A stretch of DNA of 64,000 nucleotides from Telopea speciosissima. Taxonomy: Eukaryota > Streptophyta > Magnoliopsida > Proteales > Proteaceae. The position numbers were made by a program, and so were the translations under genes. The DNA is taken from positions 63,502,484 to 63,566,483 of the forward strand of contig NC_057919.1 in the NCBI RefSeq assembly GCF_018873765.1. The letters run 5' to 3'. The notes beneath the pieces are model-generated. The model had not been told where the DNA came from, ran no database searches, and saw only the letters and a program-made list of their open reading frames with translations. Positions 24,601 to 34,109 of the stretch are shown one piece after another (position 1 is the first letter of the stretch; each line of letters starts with the position of its first letter).

Positions 24601-26208
24601 ACTGAAAGGAGACTTAATGGAAATTGAGGAACATGTAAGACAGAGGAAAGGGGCAGGGTAGAATTAAGACAGACAGTGCCATGCCCAGTAACAGGTGTGG
24701 AGGAACCATTGGCCACAATAACCGATGGAGTGTGAGAATCAGATGAAATAGAACTAAAAATGGAAGACTTAACAGTCATGTGAGCGGAAGCCCCCAAATC
24801 TATGATCCAAGGTGTGGAAGCAGTAGAAAAGAAGGCAGCTGGTGTACCTACATGGGCTAATGTGCAGCGGAGGAAGATGACCCATAAGTGGAAGTGGATG
24901 ACTCGAGACTCTTGATACGGCGCATCAATTGTTGCATCTCATCACGAAGGTTAGTGGATGAATCTCGCCCGGCTGAACCACGGCCTCCAGTAGTAGTAAA
25001 AGCAGAATTTTCCTTAGGAGTAGTGTCAGGGTTGGAACTAGGGGAAACAATGCGCTGCAGCTTGGAGTAGGTATCATTCAATGTAGGGATAGATTCACTA
25101 GCAAGTAGATGTCCTGTCACATTCTTCAAATTAAGATTTAAACCAGCCAAGAACTTGGATACAAAAAACTCATTTCTCTGGGCTTTCAATTTCTCAACAT
25201 TAGTAGTAAGCGGCTGGAACACATTTAATTCTTCCATCATACCCTTAAAAGCACTATAATACTCCTGAAGAGATTTATCGGATTGTTGAAATTGAAATAA
25301 CTTCTCATAGAGGTCAAAGATACGTGTCATGCTCTGCTCATGAGAGTATGTCTCCTTGAGGTCATCCCAAACTCCCTTGGCAGTGGTATGGAACATGACA
25401 TTGGCAACAATATCCGACTCCATACTGTTCCATAACCAAATCAGAATAATAGCATTCTCCTTCCTCCAGGGATTACAGGTGGAGGATTAGAAGTAATATA
25501 GCTAAGTTTGTCCTTAGCTATGTTGTAGACACGGACAGTTTGTGCCCAAAGTAAATAGTTAGAATTACCCTTCAATTTGATGGAGGTGATCTGAACATTG
25601 AAATTATCATGGGGAGTCTTTGAATCAGCCATAGTGAACCACACTCTTCAAGAATCGATCAGGGAAACAAGTGGAGTCAAGGGACAGCAATCGACACTGA
25701 AGAGAAAATTAGAATAGCAGCAATAAACCAGCCTTCAAGGAATAAAAAATAAGGGCAGTCTTCAGCAGAGTAGCCAGGCAACAAGCAGCAACCAACTAGC
25801 AACTCACAACCAGAAGAAGCCAACCAACCAAAAAAAAAAATGAATGTCAAGGTTTTGGAGGAGAAAATTCAGTAGCAATCAACCATCAAAAATATAGCAG
25901 AACCACAGAACTTCATGACAAAACACAGAGCTTCAACAACACTCTTCCCATGTGTGATCGAGAACTGTCAGGGTTTTCTCTGGAGATCGATCCTTGCAAC
26001 AATAATTGTGGTTGATGTAGACATTCAAGCAACAACAAGTAATAGGTAGATATAATTAAAATCACTCCATTAAATATTGATAGGAGTGTATTTAAGGCAT
26101 AATAGAAGCAGCTATGGGTGGCTGCACACCACAAGAGGAAAACGACAAGGAGGGATCAGAAGAAAATCGAAAAGAAACTCCAATCTGATTAAGGAAGCTC
26201 TGATACCA

Positions 26209-26487
26209 TTTTATAATATCAGAAAATAATTAACCAGACTAGAGGAAGAAGAAGAAGACAGAAGAAGAGAAGAGAGGAAGGAAACCACGCAAACCCCAAT
26301 AGGGAAAAGGGCCTGCGGTAGAACTGAATGTTCTGTCGCAGATTCGCAGGTCATTGACTAAATTTATTATGTTTAAAAACAATAATACTGATGGGACCAA
26401 ATTGCCCCTACATAAACCGTAATAGTAAAAGACAGGAATAAATAAGAGGGAAAGACACATCTGACCCTATAAACACTTATTTTAACA
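26209..26487 (-). repeat. 5' LTR of the 21344-26487 copia
   Basis: 279 bp. Its inner end abuts the primer-binding site and its outer end reads CTTATTTTAACA on the plus strand, followed by the CAGAT target copy. Confidence 0.9.
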
Positions 26488-27465
26488 CAGATGATACTGT
26501 CTTAGTAGATGAGGCAAAAGCAGGGATTAACACCAAAGTGGAGCTATGGAGATCAACCTTGGAATCAAAAGGTCTGAAGATAAGTAGAACTAAGACCGAA
26601 TACATGATGTGTAACTTTAGTAGCTCGGGAACAGATAAGGAAGTGGTGAATATTGAGGAGAGCGAGATCCCGCAAAGTGACCACTTTAGATATCTGGGAT
26701 CAATCGTAAATAAGAAAGGAGACACAGATGACGACGTTGCCCAAGGATTAAAATAGGGTGGATGAAGTGGAGAAGTGCGACCGGAATACTGTGTGTTTAA
26801 CGTTTCCCTTTAAAACTTAAAGGAAAATTTTATAGGACTGTCATTAGACCAGCTATGATGTACGGGTCGGAATGTTGGGCCATGAAGAAGTGCCACATCA
26901 ATAAACTTGGTGTAGCAGAGATGAGGATGTTGAGATGGATGAGTGGGAAAACTAGGAAGGATAAACTAAGGAATGATCACATTAGAGCTGGCTTGGGAGT
27001 AGCTCCAATCCATGATAAACTTAGAGAGAATCGTTTGAGATGGTATGGCCATGTCCAACGGAGGCCTTCTGGTGCTCCAGTCCGGAGGAGCGACATGATC
27101 TTGATTGAGGGAACCAAAAGAACTAGAGGCAGGCGGTGAAGAAAGACATGCTTAGCTTAGGCCTTGCCCCGAGTATGACCTCAAACAGAGCTGATTGGAG
27201 ATCAAAGATCCATGCGGTCAACCCTATTTAGTTGGTCTTTGTTATGTATTGCCATTGTTTGTATTCCCCCCCTCTTCGAGACTAAGCGCAAAATGTTGGG
27301 CAGTTAAGAAGCGGTACATAGTTAAGAAGGGTCGATGTCTTAGAGATTTGTGTTGATGTTGTTTGCCCCTCCCCTCCTTTTTTACTTCTTTTCACCTTTT
27401 TCTCTTATAGGATCCATGTAGCCCACCCCATTAAGTTGCTATAAGGCTTGGATGCTGTTGTAAAC

Positions 27466-28131
27466 ACAACAACAAATACACATATGAATGAAATTAAGTC
27501 CTTTATGATTGCTGAAATCAATCCACTCTTCAATACTGGGAAGAACCATACATCTGTTAGTGAATGCCATGGAATGAATGTTTATTTTAACTATTTGATT
27601 CTAGATATGGGGTGGGAAAAGAGACTGGAAAAGGCTTATATCAGATTGTACTCCATGATTGCTGAATTGAATGGAATAAGTACTGGTTTTTTGAAGTGGA
27701 GTGGCTCTTCCCACACTTGTACAGCAGAACAGCATCCATGTGTCCATATTCTCAATATGTTAACCCAATTGCAGGGACAGTACTGCAACAGATTTAAATA
27801 TGAATCCCTATGGACTCCCAGATGTGTGTAAACCATGCAATTCACAAAGACAAAATACATAGCTCAGAATAATGTTTAAATACCATGCACTCCTGCTATG
27901 GCCCATGTTTAGAAGCATATAAAATACATAAAAACATAAGAACATTTCATGCCATGCACTTCCTTAGAAACACGAAGTGACAACATCATGACCAAGAACA
28001 TTGCATGCCATGCTCTTCATTGGAAAGCCCAATGTAAGGTTAAAATTTCTATGAAATAAGCATGAAAATATCCTCTTTCAAGAGGACAAGTTGGTTCTTC
28101 CCAGTATTGGCTTCGCAATGGGCAGGTCATA
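27466..28131. other. Intergenic, nothing recognised
   Basis: An open frame at 27448-27831 shows no family motif and begins in the LINE tail. No other structure is seen. Confidence 0.45.
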
Positions 28132-28144
28132 TCCTTTACTCACC

Positions 28145-28318
28145 ACAAAAAAAAGGCGTACCTAGTGCACGAGGCTCCCGCCACTGTGGGATCTGGGGAG
28201 GATCATAATGTACGCAGCCTTACCCCTGCTTTCGCAAAGAGGCTGTTTCCAGACTCGAACCCGTGACCATTTGTTCACAATGGAGCAACCTTACCATTGC
28301 ACCAAGACCCACCCTCTA
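28145..28318 (-). mobile_element. Au-like SINE, full length
   Basis: Read on the minus strand it has a tRNA-like head with B box GGTTCGAGTC, then AAACAGCCTCTTTGCGAAAG, GGGGTAAGGCTGCGTACAT, and GGCGGGAGCCTCGTGCACTAGG, ending in a T tract. It is flanked by a degenerate target duplication: CTTTACTCACCACAAAA starting near 28134 and CTTTATTCACCATAAAA starting near 28320. Confidence 0.88.
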
Positions 28319-28534
28319 TTCTTTATTCACCATAAAACTAATAAATTCTAATGGGAGCATGGTACAAGAACTCACGAGATCTCGCTAATAACTCGCCATT
28401 TCAAAATAGCAAGACGAGATGAAGGTCTAAATGGAAAGTTATAATGTCTCAGCCGAGATCTTGGTGGTTTTGGTCATCTCGGTTGGAAATCTTGGTATAT
28501 AGATACCTATTTATGCCAGAAACCAGGACATACA

Positions 28535-28608
28535 CTTATTTATGCCTAATATCATTTAAGTAAATGTTTTTTTTATAACATTTACTTAAGATATTATTCA
28601 TAAATAAG
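28535..28608. repeat. Palindromic hairpin, about 32-bp stem
   Basis: The left arm, CTTATTTATGCCTAATATCA (continuing TTTAAGTAAATGTT), pairs with the right arm, AACATTTACTTAAG (continuing ATATTATTCATAAATAAG), across a loop of about 8 bases. There are only a few mismatches or bulges. This may be a tiny MITE remnant. Confidence 0.7.
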
Positions 28609-29898
28609 CAAATACCCCCTATTTGAATAAAAATAGTTAAAAAATCAAATTTCAAAAGGATAAAAAGTCAACCCCTCAGTTCAAGAACAAAAGCTGGATT
28701 TTCTACGGTTGGTGCAATTTTCAACTTTCTAATGCTGGGGTTTTTCTCAAATCTAAAAATCCCACAAATTTTATTATGGTAAAACATTGCGAAAAACCAA
28801 AAGTGCGGTAAAATATTCATTTGTTTTGATGTCCAAAAAAATATTTTCATTCAGAGCAATTTTGACAACATTCGCGCACACCAAATTAAGTTTTACCGGT
28901 ACATAACTCCTTCAATATAAATCAGATTCTTTCATAGACTAATAAATACATAGCAATCGATTTAGAGGGTTTTAAAATTCAAAACCTTGTACAGAGAAGA
29001 CAATTTAAATCGTATAACTTACAACATAACATAAAAGTTAAGTTGCTGAGTTTTATATTTCATATGACATAAAATTATTTTGAAAGTAAAGAACCAATAC
29101 TAGGATGATTATTTATAATTATGATAATAATAGAAAGAAGAGCTTTTGCCTTTGAAGAAGAAGAAAGAAGCCCAATGAAAGAGGAATCCTAGTGATAGAA
29201 GGCTGGTACCTGTTATGCAATGCAGCTCATATCAGTTGCATTTCTCACACTGAAATACTGGTTCTGCTCATGATGTCAACAGTGGTTCCACTCAATTGTC
29301 CAGTGTCCAGGAATCAGCCTGAATTCAGGGCAAAACTTCCACATGAGTCTCGGAAATGATATGGAACCAAATTATCTTGCATCAGATATTTTCACTCTAA
29401 CATCTCACCCACCTCCATTACTGGTTAAACTTTAGCTCTGGGCAAGGATGGGTGCTTCATAATGCTGAAACAAATTCGTATAGAATTTTGAGATGAAAAG
29501 GATAAATGTCTACACTGCGTAGCAAATGCAATACATACATCATGGTCCTCCATGACATGAAAATTGAAGTAATAGTATACATGCATATAGATTCACACAT
29601 AATAAAACACAAGTATATCCGATTGCCACATTTTTGGCATTACTATCCTAAAAGCAGATATGCAAAACTAATCCTCATTGAAAAGATAAAATTGCAGCTA
29701 TAATCTAATACCGTAGGTCAGTGGGATGACTATTCTCATATCATTGCTTTATACAGAAAGAATAATTGCATAATAAATTCTCCATATACGAGGCTTCAGT
29801 TACCTGTTTATAGAGATAACTCCAGCTCAATGTTATCATCCAGACAAAATGGAAAAAAACTGAGCAATTAGTGGTTAATCTCTTTTAGTGAATCCACA
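28609..29898. other. Intergenic, downstream of the PPR gene
   Basis: Very AT-rich, with no supportable gene. The part next to 29899 will hold the 3' UTR of the PPR gene. A CTCG-rich repeat at about 28375-28500 recalls the CTCGTCTCG repeat at 53996-54424. Confidence 0.45.
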
Positions 29899-32403
29899 TC
29901 ACCAGTAATCACCACAAGAGCAGTGCCCATCTATGAAATGATGGAAACGGTTAGCATCTCTGACAATGATCTCCCTCCTAACAATCTTCGAAATATACTT
30001 TGTCACAGTATGACAGTCATTACAGACACGAAGATTCTTCGTGATCCTTATCAAGCTCCCGGATGGGGTATTTATAAGTGCAAATGCAATTGCTAATCTC
30101 TCACTATGGCCCCACAGAAGCTTCACCTTCAGCTGCTTGTCGATGTCAAGAATAACACAACTAGTGTCTGGCATGTAACCTAAAGCCTCTATCTGTATCC
30201 TCAAATTCTCCAACATGTGAGAAATTTCTACCCAATATGGATGTGAATCATCCCTAGCAAAAAATGCATGGACCCGATTTCCTATTTCGGTCAAGCAGTA
30301 TCCAGGAGTTTTCCTAAGCCCTTTCTTCCTCATAAGATCTCTTACATAATCTACTTCACTCCACCTCCCTCCTTCAGCATATATATTTGATAACACAATG
30401 TAAATTCCAGGGTTCATAGTATCTAAACTAAGCAATTTATCTGCAGTTCGGATACCCATATCAATGTTCTTATGAGTTCGGCATCCACTAAGCAAAGACT
30501 GAAGAACAAGGTTGCCCGGTTCAAATGGCATTTGTTTGATCAAGGCTTCAGCTTCTTCAAGACGGCCTGCTCTACTGAGAAGATCAACCAAGCAAGCGTA
30601 GTGCTTTTCTCTCGGCGAAATGCCATGGTCTGTGGACATGCTCTGGAACAAATGCATCCCCTCTCTGACCATTCCTGAGTGGCTACAAGCAGACAGAACA
30701 GAAATGAAGGTAGTTTCGTTTGGTTGGACTTCCTTCTCTTTCATCTGATTAAAGACTCTAACAGCTTGGTATCCATTTCCATGTATGCCATAACCAGTTA
30801 TCATAGAATTCCACAGAACAACATCGTTGGGTATGCAGCCGTTGTTGAATAATCGCTCTGCAGAGTTTATAGTTCCACACTTGGCGTACATATCAATGAG
30901 GGCTGTCATGTTAACTACATCAAACACAATTCCATGCCGTAGCAAATGGGCGTGAACACTCTTTCCTTTCTTCAAAGATCCCAGATGCGCACAAGCATGG
31001 ATCAAACCAACGAGAGTGAAAGAATTTGCAGCAACTCCCTCCTCTTGCATCTGGCTAAATAATTTCAATGCATCCTCTGCATGGCCATTTTGTGCCAGTC
31101 CTACCAACAATGCTGTCCATGAGATCACATTCCTCTCCTTCATCCCATTAAAAACAGAAGTTGCTAGATTTAAAGCACCACATTTAGCATACAGATCAAC
31201 AACTGCAGTCGACACAATGAGATTCGATTGAAAGCCTCTTCTAAAAGCACAACCATGAAGGATTTTCCCACCTTCCAAACAACCTATCTGAGCACAGATC
31301 TGAAAGAGGCTAAGAATTGTAGCTGAGTCAAATACAATGTCGTCCGATGTGAATAGACGGAAGAGCTCAAATGATTCAAAGATTAATCTATTCTGCACAT
31401 ATCCTGAAAGCATGGCATTCCATGAAACCAAAGTCCTTGATGGCATCCTATCAAACACCTGCCTAGCACTTTTAGTGTCACCAATTTTACCATACATATC
31501 AACCAAAGAAGTAAGAACCAAAACATCACCATTCAATCCCAATCCAATCACAAATGCATGAATGCATTTCCCAAGTGCTGAATTTTTTATACCTCCACAC
31601 ACCTGGATCAAGTTTGAAACAGTTACTGCAGTTGGTATAATCCCAGCAACCCACATCTTGAAAAACAATTCAAAAGCCTTATCTAGGCAACCCGACTGCA
31701 CATAACCTCCAATCATTGAATTCCAACAAACAACATCTTTATGAGGCATTTCATTGAACACCCTTCGAGCTTCCTCAATTTTGCCTGATTTCACCAAGAA
31801 GCCTATCGCTGAACTCCCAAAGAAACGATTATTTACCAGACCATTATTCACGGCGTCTCCCATTATTATATTACCCATTTCAAAATCTGACAAGCATGTG
31901 CAAGCCTTGAGTGCCAAAGTAGAGGTGCAACCATTGGTTTTTAAATCGCGGGATTTTATCATCTGATACAACTCAAGGGTCTCCATGAAACGCTCATTTT
32001 TAAGATACCCACCCATCATGGCATTACATAGGAAGACCGTCGGGTTACATATTTGATCGAAGACTTTGCGGGCATCGCTCAAAGTGCCCAAATTGGAATA
32101 CGTATTAACAAGTCTGGTGGCGACAAATTCATCTGAGGAAAGAGAGTTGATAATGATCTGGGCATGGAGCTCTTTAACAGATAAAAGACTTATGGAGGAT
32201 TCACGCAAGCGGGATAGCAATAGTTGCATGATGGGTATCGATTGATTGAGTCTAAACTTGAACTTGAACAGGGTATCTTCATCTTCATTTGCAGATGCGA
32301 AGATGGTGGAGAAGGGCGAAGAGGAGGGGGGTTTATTCCGTATCTTCTTGGGTTTGGGTATTATAAATCGATAGGTACGCGGAAATGAACAAGTAGAAGG
32401 CAT
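29899..32403 (-). CDS. DYW-class pentatricopeptide repeat protein (PLS subfamily)
   Basis: A single intronless frame of 834 residues. The first ~60 residues are rich in Ser, Pro, Arg and Lys (SFPRTYRFIIPKPKKIRNK), fitting an organelle transit peptide. From about residue 75 to 640 there is a run of PLS-type PPR repeats (DVVCWNSMIGGYVQSG, TLVSWNAMLSGYVQN, NVISWTALLVGLAQNG, DVVLWNSMITGYGIHG), then the E/E+ region (about 640-735) and a complete DYW domain. The cytidine-deaminase-like zinc residues are all visible: HSE at 766-768, CNDC at 794-797, a His pair at 821-822, CSC at 828-830, and the final GDYW. Such proteins bind single organellar transcripts and perform C-to-U editing. The target site cannot be told from family knowledge. 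The gene looks intact. Confidence 0.96.
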   Translation of the reverse strand: MPSTCSFPRTYRFIIPKPKKIRNKPPSSSPFSTIFASANEDEDTLFKFKFRLNQSIPIMQLLLSRLRESSISLLSVKELHAQIIINSLSSDEFVATRLVNTYSNLGTLSDARKVFDQICNPTVFLCNAMMGGYLKNERFMETLELYQMIKSRDLKTNGCTSTLALKACTCLSDFEMGNIIMGDAVNNGLVNNRFFGSSAIGFLVKSGKIEEARRVFNEMPHKDVVCWNSMIGGYVQSGCLDKAFELFFKMWVAGIIPTAVTVSNLIQVCGGIKNSALGKCIHAFVIGLGLNGDVLVLTSLVDMYGKIGDTKSARQVFDRMPSRTLVSWNAMLSGYVQNRLIFESFELFRLFTSDDIVFDSATILSLFQICAQIGCLEGGKILHGCAFRRGFQSNLIVSTAVVDLYAKCGALNLATSVFNGMKERNVISWTALLVGLAQNGHAEDALKLFSQMQEEGVAANSFTLVGLIHACAHLGSLKKGKSVHAHLLRHGIVFDVVNMTALIDMYAKCGTINSAERLFNNGCIPNDVVLWNSMITGYGIHGNGYQAVRVFNQMKEKEVQPNETTFISVLSACSHSGMVREGMHLFQSMSTDHGISPREKHYACLVDLLSRAGRLEEAEALIKQMPFEPGNLVLQSLLSGCRTHKNIDMGIRTADKLLSLDTMNPGIYIVLSNIYAEGGRWSEVDYVRDLMRKKGLRKTPGYCLTEIGNRVHAFFARDDSHPYWVEISHMLENLRIQIEALGYMPDTSCVILDIDKQLKVKLLWGHSERLAIAFALINTPSGSLIRITKNLRVCNDCHTVTKYISKIVRREIIVRDANRFHHFIDGHCSCGDYW

Positions 32404-32640
32404 GAAGACGAGGTGGGAAGCAAAGAGATTTGGGCTTTAAAAGCGGAAGTCATCGACCCCATGAAAGCGCGCTATTCTCATCTGCCTCCCTCGATCCAAA
32501 TGAAGAAGAAACTAATCCACCATTAACAGGCGCGAGGTAGGAATGTAGGATCGATATAATAAAAATTTGTAGGTACCACACAGAATTTGAATGGGACGCT
32601 TAAGAATCCGGTTAAATTTTTTGAAAATGCAAACAAAAAA
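32404..32640 (-). promoter_or_regulatory. Upstream region of the PPR gene
   Basis: The non-coding stretch just before the start codon. It should carry the 5' UTR and promoter of the PPR gene. No specific box could be assigned. Confidence 0.3.
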
Positions 32641-32929
32641 AACAAAAGAGCAAATTACATTCGCCTCCCCTTGTGTTTGAAACATTAACAGAATACCTCC
32701 TGTTGTTTGAACAATTACGTTCGTACCCATGAACGCTAACGGTGTTAATGTGGTGTTAGTTTTGAAATGTAAAAGACATTTAATTATTTAAAATAATAAA
32801 ATTTTAATACTATTTTTACCCTTACTACGTCCTCCAAATCTAAAATCGAAAAATCGATTTTCAAATAGGGTTTGCTACACACCATCTCCAACGAAGGTCC
32901 AGGTCAGGTAGATAGAATTTTCCGACGGA

Positions 32930-33300
32930 CCTCCCATTGCCCAACAACTCTCCGGTGAAAAGGTGTACTTGGGTCAATGGCTACACTATCGAATGTTAGA
33001 GGGATGGAAACTAGGGCTCACGAATAACAAGAAGCTAGTGGCAGTCAATTTGGGGTTTAATAGGATTAAAGGGTACTTCCCGTCAATCTGGCGAGCTTTC
33101 CAGTGCTATCAGCGATTACGCATGGTACAATAGGTTCCGTGGTCCAATTCCCTGGGATTACAACAAGAAGATGAAGGACCAGAGCTTAAGAAGGCTGTTC
33201 CTGAACGATAATTTCTTGAATGCGAAGCTGCTGGTAGGGTTTTTCGCAAGTAGGTCATAAACGTCGGTGGTGGGGAGCTTCGGGGATAACTGCCTTGAAA
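32930..33300 (+). pseudogene. LRR-protein gene fragment
   Basis: In more than one frame the plus strand reads KLGLTNNKKLVAVNLGFN followed by IKGYFPSIWRAF. It then reads YNRFRGPIPWDYNKKMKDQS, then LRRLFLNDNFLN and VGSFGDNCLES. These are leucine-rich-repeat words (xLxxNxFxGxIPx) and the GDNC cap typical of plant extracellular LRR proteins. The frame changes at least twice and stops are present, so it is dead. It has no start, signal peptide or kinase. Confidence 0.6.
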
Positions 33301-33305
33301 GTTAT

Positions 33306-33558
33306 TCTAGGTTTCAATTAATAGAAAATTAGAGAAGAGGTTAGAGAATTGAGAGATGAGAATGGGTTTTCAATTGGGTTTTTAGGAGAAGATAATCAAA
33401 GGGATGAGAGGGTTCAGTCATGGCAAAATTCTGGGTTTCAGTTGGGAGAAAATTAGAGAGGAGGTTAGAGATTTGAGAGATGGGAATGGGTTTTCAATTG
33501 GGCTTTTAAGAGAAGATAATCAAAGGGGAAGAGAAGAGAGGGTTCGGTCATGGCAAAA
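33306..33558 (+). repeat. Tandem duplication of about 125 bp
   Basis: Unit 1 (33306-33429) and unit 2 (33430-33558) share TCTRGGTTTCARTT, GAAAATTAGAGARGAGGTTA, GAGAATGGGTTTTCAATTGG / GGGAATGGGTTTTCAATTGG, GAAGATAATCAAAGG and GTCATGGCAAAA. They are roughly 90% alike by eye. The function is unknown. Confidence 0.75.
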
Positions 33559-34109
33559 AGAAGATAGAAGAAGGAAAGGAGAAGTGGTTTAGATGGTTTC
33601 GGATGGGTAGAAGAAGAAGAAGAATCAGTTGGGGCTTACCGGAGAAGAAAGGAATATGCTGCGGCCATTTCTGGTTCTGCCAAGCTCAGAGGGATGTCGG
33701 GAGTTGGCATCCGCTACCTGGTTTCTTCTTCCCATTCCACTTTTTCTTCTCTATCACTTGTAGAGGCTTTACTTGAGCAGCTGATGATCGGATCCATGAA
33801 GGGTGCTTCTTTTTGAGATCGTCGGAATGGAGAGTGGAGCTCCTCCCTCGCAAATTGCCGGAGAGGACAGTGGAGGTTCGCAAAACGCGGGAGATGAAAG
33901 AGGGTTTTGTAACATAAGGGTAAAACTCCATTAAAGTTTGGGTTTTTGGGTAAAAGGGTAAAAGTATATTAGTGAAGGTTAATATGGCTATTTATGAATG
34001 TTTTGCTTTTAACTAACGGTTTCAATCTTTTTTTTGTATGAATAAATCTATTGATAAACTCGTGAATTACACGTGGTGGATGAGTTATAGTTTTCAACCA
34101 ATCACGGAG

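Larger units (their letters stand above)
21344..26487 (-). mobile_element. Near-full-length Ty1/copia element inside the RTE LINE
   Basis: LTRs lie at 21344-21614 and 26209-26487. The 5-bp target duplication CAGAT is at 21339-21343 and 26488-26492. A primer-binding site complementary to initiator tRNA-Met (GCTCTGATACCA on the plus strand) lies at 26197-26208, and a polypurine tract lies beside 21615. On the minus strand all copia parts appear in order: gag (about 25644-24857), protease and GAG-pre-integrase (about 24797-24200), integrase (to about 23457), then reverse transcriptase and RNase H (23456-21609). The order and 5.1-kb length look whole, but the coding region is in several frames with about five breaks, so it is a fossil. 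The LTRs differ at about 4% of positions plus one small length difference, so the age is probably one to three million years. Confidence 0.95.
18960..27465 (+). mobile_element. RTE-type LINE, 5'-truncated, split by two copia insertions
   Basis: Three plus-strand segments belong to one LINE: about 18960-19109, 20838-21343 and 26488-27465. The first encodes TEVWKIVGLYGLSWLTKLFN and ends FVAPIYKN. The second resumes with the KGDIQ-type stretch and reads ENQFGFMPGTSSMEAIFLLR and ISSGLHQGSALSPYLFALIM. The catalytic FADD box is split by the second insertion, and DDTVLVDEAKAG follows at 26490. The third ends with WYGHVQRRPSGAPVRRSD and a 3' tail with TTGT/ACAACAACAA near 27450-27470, typical of RTE LINEs. 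The endonuclease part is absent. Several stops and frame changes are visible (for example just after 20860, and around 26757-26820), so it is dead. Each interruption restores the LINE exactly when one target copy is ignored. Confidence 0.9.
32650..34060. mobile_element. Possible non-autonomous DNA element carrying a gene fragment
   Basis: The left part (32650-32730) reads AAATTACATTCGCCTCCCCT then GTGTTTGAAACATTAACAGA. A very similar sequence occurs in reverse orientation at 36436-36515, so this is a dispersed repeat. To the right of it lies an LRR-like gene fragment (32930-33300) and a tandem duplication (33306-33558). The right boundary is vague: the stretch near 33920-34020 has a run of GGGTAAAAGGGTAAAAGT and TTAACTAACGGTTT that only loosely mirrors the left side (CTAACGGTGTTAAT). 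The arrangement recalls Pack-MULEs, but clear terminal repeats and a target duplication were not found. Confidence 0.3.

Noticed and set aside
27448-27831. A 127-codon plus-strand frame
   Set aside because: Begins in the LINE tail, has no family motif, and the other frames are similarly open.
28219-28318. tRNA-like sequences with A and B boxes (also at 3825 and 38707)
   Set aside because: They are SINE heads: they lack a complete cloverleaf and continue into the SINE body, so they are not tRNA genes.
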